Assembly: GCA_003045895.1 (NCBI GenBank)
Contig: PZPC01000004.1
Coordinates: forward strand, 2,513-66,512
Source: Bacteroidota bacterium
Lineage (GTDB): Bacteria; Bacteroidota; Bacteroidia; Chitinophagales; Saprospiraceae
Reading direction: 5' to 3'
Length of the DNA stretch: 64,000 nt
Position 1 is the stretch's first letter; each line of letters begins with the position of its first letter. Made by a program: the position numbers and the translations under genes. The notes beneath the pieces were generated by a model. That model was not told the origin of the DNA. It made no database searches and worked only from the letters and a program-made list of their open reading frames with translations. Shown here piece after piece: positions 56,098-63,888 of this stretch.

Positions 56098-56145
56098 TAT
56101 AAACGAGAAAAGCCTGGCAGCAATGCCAGGCTTTTCTCGTTTATA
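56098..56145 (-). terminator. 22-bp perfect hairpin with GCAA-type loop after the cold-shock gene
   Basis: Positions 56098-56119 and 56124-56145 are perfectly complementary around GCAA (TTGC on the minus strand). On the minus strand the 3' arm is U-rich (GGCTTTTCTCGTTTATA), so it can act as terminator for the cold-shock transcript. The stem is unusually long for a terminator. Confidence 0.85.
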
Positions 56146-56165
56146 AAAAAGGGAGGAAGCAAATA

Positions 56166-56357
56166 TTAAATTACTTTAACATTTACTGCGTTAAGTCCTT
56201 TTCTACCCTCCTGCAATTCGAATTCAACAGTATCACCTTCCCGGATCTCATCGATCAATCCAGAAATGTGGACGAAATATTCTTTGTTGGAGCCCTCTTC
56301 ACTGATGAAACCAAATCCTTTGGAATCATTGAAGAATTTTACTGTGCCTTTGTGCAT
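56166..56357 (-). CDS. Cold-shock domain protein (CspA family)
   Basis: A 63-residue single OB-fold protein. RNP1 is KGFGFIS and RNP2 is YFVHIS, the aromatic platform for single-stranded RNA or DNA; C-terminal KGLNAVNVKVI is standard. It melts RNA secondary structure, in cold adaptation or as a general RNA chaperone. A TACATTTG promoter element lies at 56388-56395 on the minus strand, and a 22-bp hairpin terminator follows, so it is monocistronic. Confidence 0.95.
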   Translation of the reverse strand: MHKGTVKFFNDSKGFGFISEEGSNKEYFVHISGLIDEIREGDTVEFELQEGRKGLNAVNVKVI

Positions 56358-56387
56358 TGGTAATTATTAATGGTATTATGTAAAGTG

Positions 56388-56395
56388 CAAATGTA
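56388..56395 (-). promoter_or_regulatory. Consensus -7 element of the cold-shock gene
   Basis: Minus-strand TACATTTG followed by C, an exact TAnnTTTG match, giving a short leader of about 25 nt. The long 5' leader typical of E. coli cspA is therefore not expected. Confidence 0.6.
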
Positions 56396-56588
56396 CGACT
56401 TTATTGGGCCAGATGCTAATAGTAGGCCATTTATTTTTTATTAAAGGCTCAAGATCAAGTAAGTAGCAGCTGCGTTATTGCTTTTTTTCGTCCAAAAGGT
56501 AGCTATTATTTGCCTTTGGTTTCGTTTTTGACAATAGTGAGGGGTGTTTGTTGTGAATGGCCAATTATTATTTTTTTTTGAATTTATT

Positions 56589-56996
56589 TCAGAGTTGCCG
56601 GTCGAGGGTCAGCCAGGAAGTCGTTTTTTGGATCGTTTTGATGACCAGGTACCAGCTTGCCGCCAGCACCAGGCCCACCGTCCAGTAGGGTTGCCAAAGT
56701 TGCCAAACGCCATAAGTGATGAAGTGGGCCAGGACTTTGAAGAGGAAAATAACCAAAAACAGGTTGAGGATACCACTTTTCTCCTGCCGGATAATCTTTC
56801 GCCAACTGAAGCTGTGCAAAGGTTTCTTCCACTTGCGGAAGTCACACACAAAGGCGGGGGTCTGTTTGGCCCAATCCGTGTAGGCCTGGCCGTACTGCTC
56901 GCGCAAAAATGCTTCCTCGGCGTACATGATGCGTTCGTAGTACACCACGTATAGGGTAGGATTGACCACAAAGTAAGCTTTAATAATTGGTTTCCC
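56589..56996 (-). pseudogene. 5'-truncated remnant of a phospholipid/isoprenylcysteine-type methyltransferase
   Basis: An open frame of ~135 codons without an ATG near its beginning; it opens right after a TGA at 56997-56999. The sequence (KAYFVVNPTLYVVYYERIMYAEE, then EAFLREQYGQAYTDWAKQTP) resembles the C-terminal half of membrane methyltransferases of the LmtA/isoprenylcysteine-methyltransferase type, followed by two membrane helices (FLVIFLFKVLAHFI, WTVGLVLAASWYLVI). The N-terminal membrane helices expected in a complete protein are absent, and the space upstream is occupied by the promoter of the divergent SulP gene. A GTG at 56969 could start a short protein, but a deletion remnant is more likely. 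Confidence 0.6.
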
Positions 56997-57007
56997 TCAG
57001 TAATAAT

Positions 57008-57015
57008 TACCTTTG
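57008..57015 (+). promoter_or_regulatory. Promoter of the SulP transporter gene
   Basis: TACCTTTG (exact TAnnTTTG) with TTG at 56987-56989, 18 nt upstream, close to the 19-nt spacing of Bacteroidota promoters. The leader is about 110 nt. Confidence 0.7.
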
Positions 57016-57129
57016 CCGCCCCTAAGTAAAAAATACGCGCACTACCCTGCACCTTACGCGCCATAACCAGGCATTTATCAGCTCCTGAAAGCCCGACTTT
57101 CATGGACGCATCACGACCTCAAAAAAACG

Positions 57130-58653
57130 ATGAAAAAATACTTCAACCTCTTCGACCTCACCCAAACCGTCAACTACCGCATCGAAATCCTCTCTGGTCT
57201 CACGGTGGCCATGGCGCTGATTCCCGAAGCAGTCGCCTTCGCCCTCATCGCGGGCCTCGACCCCCTTACGGGCTTATACGCAGCCTTCATGATGGGCCTG
57301 GTGACGGCCGTATTCGGCGGTCGCCCGGGCATGATTTCCGGTGCTACGGGGGCTGTAGCAGTAGTCATTGCTGCGTTGGCGTTGTCACATGGCAAAGAAT
57401 ACATTTTCGCAACCGTTGTCCTGGCAGGCCTCATCCAGGTCCTGGCCGGGGTCTTGCGCCTGGGCAAACTGATGCGGCTGGTTCCCCACCCCGTCATCTT
57501 TGGTTTCGTCAACGGGCTGGCCATTATCATCTTCAGCTCCCAGTTGGTGCAGTTCCAGGATGCTTCCGGCGCCTGGCTCACCGGTACCCCTTTGTACACC
57601 CTGCTCGGCCTGGTATTGGTCACCATGTTCATTATCTGGGGATTGCCCAAACTGAGCCGGGCCATCCCCGCTTCCCTGGTGGCCATCCTGTTCATCTTTG
57701 GGGTAGTCGTCTTTTTTGGTATTGATACCAAAACGGTAGGGGATATCGCCAAGATCCAGGGCGGATTTCCACCGTTCCATATTCCCGCCGTTCCTTTCAC
57801 GTTCGCAACGCTGATGCTCATCCTTCCCTATGCCGCCATTATGGCCGGGGTAGGATTGATCGAGAGTTTGCTAACCCTCAACATTATCGACGAAATCACC
57901 GAAACCCGCGGACGCGGCAACAAGGAAGCCGTGGCGCAGGGCGCAGCCAATATCCTGTCGGGCGTCTTTTCCGGAATGGGTGGCTGTGCCATGATCGGTC
58001 AGAGCCTCATCAATATCTCGGCGGGCGCACGGGCCCGCCTGTCGGGTATCGTGGCGGCGGTCATGCTGCTCATCTTCATCATGTTCGGGGCCAACCTCAT
58101 CGAAAAACTACCCATGGCTGCCCTCACGGGCCTGATGATTATGGTGGCCATTGGCACCTTCGAGTGGGCCAGCCTCAAGACCTTCAACAAAATGCCCAAG
58201 TCGGACATTTTTGTCATGGTCATGGTTACCCTCGTCACGGCCATCCTCCACAACCTGGCCCTGGCGGTCATCGTCGGGGTGATCATTGCGGCCCTGGTTT
58301 TCGCCTGGGACAACGCTAAGCGCATCCGCGCCCGCAAGCACATCGACGAAAATGGCGTTAAGCACTACGACATCTACGGCCCCTTGTTTTTCGGTTCCGT
58401 CACCGTTTTCAACGAAAAATTTGACGTCCTCAATGACCCCGACGAAATCATTATCAACTTTGCCGAAAGCCGGGTGGTGGATATGTCGGCCATCGAAGCC
58501 CTCAATAAGATGACCGAACGCTACCTCAAAGTAGGCAAAAAGGTCCACCTCCAACACCTCAGCCCCGATTGCCGCCGCCTGCTCGATAAAGCAGATGAGA
58601 TCATCGATGTGAACGTCATGGAAGATCCTACTTACAAGCTGGCGGTAGACTAA
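57130..58653 (+). CDS. SulP-family anion transporter with STAS domain
   Basis: A 507-residue inner-membrane protein: LSGLTVAMALIPEAVAFAL is the SulP helix 1 signature, ISGATGAVAVVIAAL covers the helix 3 region, and about 10-14 helices follow. The C-terminal ~110 residues are a STAS domain (IIINFAESRVVDMSAIEAL). SulP proteins move sulfate, bicarbonate or other anions, often with Na+ or H+; bacterial BicA-type members of this size carry bicarbonate. Substrate cannot be fixed from sequence. Monocistronic with its own promoter; it lies beside the truncated methyltransferase remnant, hinting at a rearrangement there. Confidence 0.92.
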   Translation: MKKYFNLFDLTQTVNYRIEILSGLTVAMALIPEAVAFALIAGLDPLTGLYAAFMMGLVTAVFGGRPGMISGATGAVAVVIAALALSHGKEYIFATVVLAGLIQVLAGVLRLGKLMRLVPHPVIFGFVNGLAIIIFSSQLVQFQDASGAWLTGTPLYTLLGLVLVTMFIIWGLPKLSRAIPASLVAILFIFGVVVFFGIDTKTVGDIAKIQGGFPPFHIPAVPFTFATLMLILPYAAIMAGVGLIESLLTLNIIDEITETRGRGNKEAVAQGAANILSGVFSGMGGCAMIGQSLINISAGARARLSGIVAAVMLLIFIMFGANLIEKLPMAALTGLMIMVAIGTFEWASLKTFNKMPKSDIFVMVMVTLVTAILHNLALAVIVGVIIAALVFAWDNAKRIRARKHIDENGVKHYDIYGPLFFGSVTVFNEKFDVLNDPDEIIINFAESRVVDMSAIEALNKMTERYLKVGKKVHLQHLSPDCRRLLDKADEIIDVNVMEDPTYKLAVD

Positions 58654-58740
58654 GGTTTTTCGCCACAAAAGTTTAGTACAACCATTGGGCACGATCTAAA
58701 GTTTAAACGGTATATTGTTGTTTGTTTTAGCCCCCCGCTT

Positions 58741-59709
58741 ATGCAACCCGAGAAAAGAGAACATCCCGCCGAGAAAGAAAACCTGCACCCCCGCAGCAAG
58801 CACCGGGAGCGCTACGATTTGCAGCAACTGGTAGCTACCCTGCCCGCGTTCGCGCCCTACGTGAAGGTGAACAACTACGGCGATGAATCCATCGATTTCT
58901 TCGATCCCCAGGCTGTGCGCCTGCTGAACGCCGCCCTGATCAAACACCACTACGGGGTCAACGATTGGGCATTTCCGCCCAACTATCTGTGCCCACCCAT
59001 TCCAGCCCGGGCGGATTACCTGCACTACCTGGCCGACCTGCTGGCCACCAGCAACGGCGGCAAGATTCCCCGCGGGAAAGGTATTATGGGCCTGGACATC
59101 GGCGTCGGGGCCAGTGGAATCTACCCCCTGTTGGGGAGTATGCTCTACGGTTGGTCTTTCGTCGGGACCGATATTGATTCCGTAGCCATTGGTGCGGCCC
59201 GCAAGATCGTGGCTGCCAATCCGACCCTGACCGACAAGATCAGTCTGCGGTTGCAAAAAGACAAAAATGCGATTATCAGGGGGGCCCTGGAGGCGGGGGA
59301 GTATTTTGACTTTGCCATTTGCAATCCGCCTTTCCACGCTTCCGCGGCCGAAGCCCAGGCCCTCGCCCGCCGTAAGCTGAAAAATTTAGGCCGTAAAAAA
59401 GCCGACCAGACGACCCTCAATTTTGGGGGCCAAAGCCACGAACTGTGGTGCGAAGGTGGCGAGGAACGCTTTATCGTGGACATGGTTCGCGAAAGCGCCG
59501 TATTTGCGACCTCCTGTTTCTGGTTTACGAGCCTGGTGGCACAGGAGAGTCATTTACCCGCTATCTACAAGGTGCTGGACAAATTCAAAGCCCACGATGT
59601 CCAAACCATTCCCATGGGGCAGGGCAATAAGACCAGCCGGGTCATCGCCTGGACCTTCCTCAACGACAAGCAGCAGAAAGCCTGGGCAGCGTTGCGGTGG
59701 AAGGGGTGA
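58741..59709 (+). CDS. rlmF: 23S rRNA (adenine1618-N6)-methyltransferase RlmF
   Basis: A 322-residue enzyme. It opens with the RlmF N-terminal HPRSKHRERYDLQQLV, then the AdoMet site GLDIGVGASGIYPLLG and the N6-adenine catalytic motif NPPFHASAAEA; WCEGGEERFIVDMVRES and a C-terminal KTSRVIAWTF are also typical. It methylates A1618 (E. coli numbering) in helix 64-region rRNA before ribosome assembly is complete. Stands alone, 87 bp after the SulP gene; the repeat/MITE region follows. Confidence 0.95.
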   Translation: MQPEKREHPAEKENLHPRSKHRERYDLQQLVATLPAFAPYVKVNNYGDESIDFFDPQAVRLLNAALIKHHYGVNDWAFPPNYLCPPIPARADYLHYLADLLATSNGGKIPRGKGIMGLDIGVGASGIYPLLGSMLYGWSFVGTDIDSVAIGAARKIVAANPTLTDKISLRLQKDKNAIIRGALEAGEYFDFAICNPPFHASAAEAQALARRKLKNLGRKKADQTTLNFGGQSHELWCEGGEERFIVDMVRESAVFATSCFWFTSLVAQESHLPAIYKVLDKFKAHDVQTIPMGQGNKTSRVIAWTFLNDKQQKAWAALRWKG

Positions 59710-59744
59710 CCTGTTTGCCCGGACAGACGACTTATCGGGCGAGG

Positions 59745-60120
59745 GGTGGTAGCGGTAGCCCGACGCAGGAGGGCTAAGAGCGGACGACCCGGTGACCCTG
59801 CGATAGCGGGGGCACGACCCCAGGGCTGTCGAATCTGGAAATATTTAATGCGTTATCGCGATATTTATCCGAAATGGCGCATTCAAGAAAACCCATCCCC
59901 CGCCCACGCTAAAAAGCGTGGCAAGCTCTTTCGCCCACGCTGAAGACGTGGCAGGCGCGAGCCGCCGACGCTGAAGACGTGGCAGGTTGCTGCGCTGTGG
60001 CGCCCATGCTGAAGACGTGGCAGGCGCGAGAACCAACTTTAGAAGAAAACGTTGTTGATCATATTATCTAATTCCAGATTCGACAACCCTAGGGCACGAC
60101 CCCCTAAAAGCCAGGCTTGG
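59745..60120. repeat. Dispersed GC-rich repeat after rlmF, split by a MITE
   Basis: The stretch with GGTAGCGGTAGCCCGACG, GGGCTAAGAGCGG and GCGATAGCGGGGGCACGACC resembles a repeat I recall after many Bacteroidota genes, with words such as TAGCCCGAC and GGGGGCACG. It runs from 59745 to 59821 and resumes at 60104 after the MITE. Its function is unknown. Confidence 0.55.
59822..60091. mobile_element. 270-bp MITE-like element with 12-bp target duplication and internal hairpin array
   Basis: Ends AGGGCTGTCGAATCTGGAA (59822-59840) and TTCCAGATTCGACAACCCT (60072-60090) are inverted repeats with one mismatch over 19 bp. GGGCACGACCCC flanks both sides (59810-59821 and 60092-60103). Inside are four ~30-35 bp units, three sharing GCTGAAGACGTGGCAGG and a first one of type CCCACGCTAAAAAGCGTGGC, each able to form a small hairpin. 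No coding capacity. Termini start AGGGCT as in the element at 48343-48500, and the duplication is 11-12 bp in both. Confidence 0.85.
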
Positions 60121-60136
60121 CGCTTGGTTGCAGACC

Positions 60137-60176
60137 AAAAAAAAGAGGCTGTCTCATGCTCTTGAGACAGCCTCTT
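60137..60176 (-). terminator. Intrinsic terminator of the sigma/DUF4097 operon
   Basis: A 14-bp perfect stem (60143-60156 with 60163-60176) around TGCTCT, followed on the minus strand by a run of Us (60137-60144). It lies 58 bp after the DUF4097 stop codon. Confidence 0.9.
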
Positions 60177-60233
60177 CTTTAGAGACATACCAGGTCGTAT
60201 TGCCCGGTGAATTCCAGGCTCCTAGCCAGGCGC

Positions 60234-61370
60234 TTAGTTCTTAGCCACCGTAATTCCACCGTAGCTCATGTGGGCGATGATGGTGCTCTTACCGCCGCTG
60301 CCCATGGTGCCACGTACCTGGTGGGAATTGCCATTCTGAGCGTCGTAGCTGGTGGTGACCCCCGACGAAGGCAGGCGAATATCGGCATAGTTGCCCGTCA
60401 GGTCCAACGTACAAGCAACCCCGTTGCCCATGTAGAGCTTAAAATCGGTATAGCGGCCATTGAGGTTGATCTCGCTGAAGCCAGCGTCCACCTGCATGGT
60501 TTTGGCCGATCCGTAGGCCATGTCGAGGCTCAGGCGGCGGGACAGCCGACCAACCTGTACGTTGGTGTAGTGGGTTTCGCAGACGACCTCCTCGGCAAAG
60601 CCAATTTCGACATTGTCGTATTTGCCGTTGTTGCGAAATTCGCGGATTTCACCCAATTTAAAGTTGGAGTAGCGGGATTCGCTGATGATGTCGCCAGCGC
60701 GTTCGACGCCGAAGTTGCCGTAGCGCACATCGATATTGACGTCACTGGCTTCACCCACATCCAGGTTGCCGTAAGCCAGGTTGACGCCCAGGTCGCGGAC
60801 TTTGCGGATGGTGCCGTTGCCGTAGGCCAACTCAATAGAGCTGTCTTCGCCCAGTCCGTCGAGTTTTACGTTACCGTATTTGATCGAAAACTCCCCTTTA
60901 CCAACGATAGCTGCGGCAAAGACGTCGCAGTATTTGGCCATCACTTCCAGGTTGCAACTGGCGGGCATGTACACTTCGTAGTTGATGGAGAATTCGTCAC
61001 TGTTGTTGCCCCAATCCCACCAACTGCTCTTCTTGTCCGCAATTTCGGTCTCGGCACCTACGGAACTCGCTGAGTTGTAGAAATTGATGTTGATGCGATC
61101 GAAGGTAGTTTGGGCGGCAGATTCATCTTTGGCGTTCACCACGATCTTTACCGAGATGCGTACGCTTTTTTGTTCCCAGGTCTTGATGTCGATTTTGCCA
61201 TATTTATTGGACAAATTGACGAGACCATCGGAGGTGATATTAAATTGTTTGTTGATGGTTTTGGAAAACTCCCTGACCGAAGGAGATGTGGCGGCCTTTA
61301 CCTGGCTTACCACCATCAGGGCCACCACCAATAGGCCGCATGTTCGGAGTAGTTTAAATACTGGTTTCAT
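60234..61370 (-). CDS. Secreted DUF4097-type beta-helix protein
   Basis: A 378-residue protein from ATG 61370 (MKPVFKLLRTCGLLVVAL), with a signal peptide cleaved near VKA. The body has repeated strands of the DUF4097 adhesin type: LVNLSNKYGKIDIKTWEQ, FSIKYGNVKLDGLGE, VNLAYGNLDVGEAS, IDVRYGNFGVERAG, with a recurring YGN step, predicted to fold as a right-handed parallel beta-helix. Its ATG overlaps the end of the putative anti-sigma gene, so the three genes sigma, anti-sigma and this form one operon. It may be the surface or periplasmic output, or a sensor input, of that system; which one is not decidable here. Confidence 0.85.
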   Translation of the reverse strand: MKPVFKLLRTCGLLVVALMVVSQVKAATSPSVREFSKTINKQFNITSDGLVNLSNKYGKIDIKTWEQKSVRISVKIVVNAKDESAAQTTFDRININFYNSASSVGAETEIADKKSSWWDWGNNSDEFSINYEVYMPASCNLEVMAKYCDVFAAAIVGKGEFSIKYGNVKLDGLGEDSSIELAYGNGTIRKVRDLGVNLAYGNLDVGEASDVNIDVRYGNFGVERAGDIISESRYSNFKLGEIREFRNNGKYDNVEIGFAEEVVCETHYTNVQVGRLSRRLSLDMAYGSAKTMQVDAGFSEINLNGRYTDFKLYMGNGVACTLDLTGNYADIRLPSSGVTTSYDAQNGNSHQVRGTMGSGGKSTIIAHMSYGGITVAKN

Positions 61371-61923
61371 CGTGGTTATCATTGTTTGGTGTACGGTTAG
61401 TTGGTTTCGATTCCTCAATCCGATCGAGGATACGTTCAAGAATTTGCAATTTCAAGCGGTAGGTTTCGATCAGTTCCTGCACAATTTGTTCTTCCCGGCC
61501 CCGAGGAGCCTGAGCCAGTTCGGCGCGTAGGTCGAGCATGGCCTGATCCATCTGAGCCAGATCGGCGTCGATCTCCGGATCCGTCGTGTAGGTGGTTAGT
61601 TTGGCGTATTTCTGGTCAATCAGCTGGTTGTAGTACTGTGCCATTTCGGAAAAATCTGGCGCAATTTCATCCAGCACCTGCTGGGCAACGGGTTGCGACG
61701 TCTGTAGGTTGTTGAGGTAGGCACCGCCAACTCCACCAAGGGAGAGCAGGAAGGCTATGGCGGCAGCTACCTGGTACCACGGCCGGGTGGTGCGCAACTG
61801 GCGGACGGGCGTCTTGTCATCGAGCTCGCGCTCGATTTCCGTCCAGAGTTTGAGACTGGGATAGGCGTCATCAAACGCATCCCGGTTGTCGTGGATGAAT
61901 TGTTCTAAATCGTTGTGTTGCAT
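61354..61923 (-). CDS. Putative anti-sigma factor, membrane anchored
   Basis: A 189-residue protein from ATG 61923 (MQHNDLEQFIHDNRDAF). The first ~60 residues are cytoplasmic (LEQFIHDNRDAFDDAYPSL is reminiscent of the short N-terminal domain of Bacteroidota anti-sigma factors), one transmembrane helix follows near residues 62-83 (VAAAIAFLLSLGGVGGAYL), and then a periplasmic helical part with a coiled-coil-like end (ELAQAPRGREEQIVQELIE). No zinc-binding ZAS motif H-x3-C-x2-C is present. Assigned by topology and position between sigma and DUF4097 genes. It probably holds the sigma factor at the membrane. Confidence 0.7.
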   Translation of the reverse strand: MQHNDLEQFIHDNRDAFDDAYPSLKLWTEIERELDDKTPVRQLRTTRPWYQVAAAIAFLLSLGGVGGAYLNNLQTSQPVAQQVLDEIAPDFSEMAQYYNQLIDQKYAKLTTYTTDPEIDADLAQMDQAMLDLRAELAQAPRGREEQIVQELIETYRLKLQILERILDRIEESKPTNRTPNNDNHDETSI

Positions 61924-61956
61924 TTTCACTCGCTTTATCCTAAAACACCAGGTCGG

Positions 61957-62529
61957 TTAGTCGAACATGGTGCGTTGTGATTGTAAAATTTCTTTCAATC
62001 GTTTTCTGGCCCGGCAATACTGCGATTTTGACGTGGCTTCGGTAATACCCAACACTTCGCCAATCTCCTGGTGGTCGTAACCCTCCAGGGCGTAGAGGCT
62101 GAAAACCGTCCGGTAACCATCGGGCAATTCATTCATCGCCCGTTTTACCCACTGTACATCCAACCCGGCCGGAACTGGCGGTTCGGAAGATTCGTCAACG
62201 GGGTCAAGGGTCGCATCCCATTCGGAAAATTTCAGCTTCCGCTGTTTCAAAAAGTTGATGCAATTGTTGATCACGATTCGCTTGATCCAGGCGCCAATGG
62301 CGCTTTCGAAGCGGAAGGTATCAATCTTGCGGAACACTTGCACAAAAGCAACTTGTAGCACATCTTCGGCGTCGTGGTCATTGGCCAGCATCCGTAAGCA
62401 AACATTGTACATGGCACGGCTATAGTGCTTGTAGAGGGCAAATTGGGCCTGGCGATCGCCAAGCTGACATTGCTCAATGAGGTCTCGATGCGTGTTTACG
62501 TAGTCCAAACTGGCCCTATTGCTTTTCAT
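61957..62529 (-). CDS. ECF RNA polymerase sigma factor
   Basis: A 190-residue sigma-70 family ECF factor starting at ATG 62529 (MKSNRASLDYVNTHRDLI). Region 2 has ALYKHYSRAMYNVCLRML and DAEDVLQVAFVQVFRKI; the linker is acidic (DPVDESSEPP); region 4 has the helix-turn-helix EIGEVLGITEATSKSQYCRA. It redirects RNA polymerase to its own regulon on release from the downstream-encoded membrane protein. The inverted repeat CATTCC/GGAATG at 62543-62559 just upstream may be part of its own promoter or an operator. First gene of the three-gene operon. Confidence 0.93.
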   Translation of the reverse strand: MKSNRASLDYVNTHRDLIEQCQLGDRQAQFALYKHYSRAMYNVCLRMLANDHDAEDVLQVAFVQVFRKIDTFRFESAIGAWIKRIVINNCINFLKQRKLKFSEWDATLDPVDESSEPPVPAGLDVQWVKRAMNELPDGYRTVFSLYALEGYDHQEIGEVLGITEATSKSQYCRARKRLKEILQSQRTMFD

Positions 62530-62783
62530 GACCAAATATTAACATTCCACCGGGGAATGATTTTTAAACAACTTACCTGGAAAATCCAGCTGGTGTTTGA
62601 GGTTTAAAATTAAGGAAATGCCGACAGCTTTTCCGACAAACCCTCAATTTACAGTCGGGTGATAGTTGATTGCTTACATTTCAAAGGACAAGGGGCTTCC
62701 ACCAGGGTTGCACAAGTGTTAAAATATTTTTTCCTTTGGTCTTATTTTGTTGTCAGGCACCGTTCCTGTTATTTACCATTGCT

Positions 62784-63803
62784 ATGCAGTTAACCATCCA
62801 CCCGTTCGACCTGCCCCTGCGGCACACCTTCACCATCAGCCACGAATCGCGGACGGTGCAACCCACCCTCATCGTAGCCCTTCGCGATGCGGCTGGCCAT
62901 ACCGGCTACGGGGAAGCCACCGTCACCACCTACTACGGCGTCACCATGGCGGGCATGCTCGCCGCCCTGGAGCGGGTGCGCCCCTGGCTGGCCACTTATA
63001 CACTCACTACGCCCGAAGCGTTTTATGCCGAACTGGAACAACGCCTCCCGGATGATTCTTTCGTACGCTGTGCCCTGGATATGGCCGCCAACGACCTCTG
63101 GGCCCGCCGCCACGGCCAACCCCTCTACGCCATGTGGGGCCTCGATCCGGCGCTGGTGCCCACCACCAGCTTTACCATCGGGCGGGCTACTTTGCCCGAA
63201 ATGGTCGCCAAACTCCACGAGAAGCCCTGGCCCCTGTACAAGATCAAGCTGGGTACCGACCACGACCTGGAGATTATCCGCACCCTCCGCGTCGAAACGG
63301 ATGCCGTCTTCCGCGTGGATGCCAACACAGCCTGGACGGCGGCGCAAACCATTGCCTATTCCCACGAATTGCGGGACCTGGGCGTAGAGTTCATCGAACA
63401 ACCTCAAAAAGCCGATGCCTGGGCCGATCACAAAATAGCCCTGGCGGGTAGCGTGCTGCCCATCATTGCCGATGAAAGTTGCCACGTCGAAGCCGACGTG
63501 GCCCGCTGTGCCGGTTATTTTGACGGCATCAATATCAAGCTGGTGAAATGTGGGGGCCCGACGCCCGCCCGCCGCATGATCGCGGAGGCCCGCGAGCTGG
63601 GATTGAAAGTAATGATGGGCTGCATGACGGAAAGCTCCGTTGGCATTTCGGCCATTGCCCACCTGGCGCCCCTGCTCGATTATGTGGATATGGACGGCGC
63701 CCTGCTGTTGTCCTACGATCCGGCCGTAGGGGTGGTGATCGACGACGACGCCAAATTGCATTATGCGGATGCCGCCGGAACCGGGGTGCGGTTGAAGGAA
63801 TAG
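62784..63803 (+). CDS. Dipeptide epimerase (enolase superfamily), L-Ala-D/L-Glu type
   Basis: A 339-residue enzyme from ATG 62784 (MQLTIHPFDLPLRHTFTIS). The barrel carries the acid-base Lys pair in YKIKLG, metal ligands in DANTAW, FIEQP and ADESCH, and a second Lys in NIKLVKCGG. The C-terminal VDMDGALLL contains the D-x-D motif that binds the substrate amino group in dipeptide epimerases. It interconverts L-Ala-D-Glu and L-Ala-L-Glu, salvaging murein peptides; specificity for other dipeptides is possible. Monocistronic. An N-terminal cap strand with residues before the ATG is not supported. Confidence 0.9.
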   Translation: MQLTIHPFDLPLRHTFTISHESRTVQPTLIVALRDAAGHTGYGEATVTTYYGVTMAGMLAALERVRPWLATYTLTTPEAFYAELEQRLPDDSFVRCALDMAANDLWARRHGQPLYAMWGLDPALVPTTSFTIGRATLPEMVAKLHEKPWPLYKIKLGTDHDLEIIRTLRVETDAVFRVDANTAWTAAQTIAYSHELRDLGVEFIEQPQKADAWADHKIALAGSVLPIIADESCHVEADVARCAGYFDGINIKLVKCGGPTPARRMIAEARELGLKVMMGCMTESSVGISAIAHLAPLLDYVDMDGALLLSYDPAVGVVIDDDAKLHYADAAGTGVRLKE

Positions 63804-63888
63804 CCCATGGTGATTGGGGTAGCGATGGGTCCCAGGGGGGGCGAATGATAAAAGCACTTCATAAAAGCAGTAGGTTTTTTCCTGAAAA

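Noticed and set aside
59910-60030. Repeat array resembling a CRISPR
   Set aside because: Units are unequal hairpins without unique spacers of constant length, there are no cas genes, and the array lies inside a MITE-like element.
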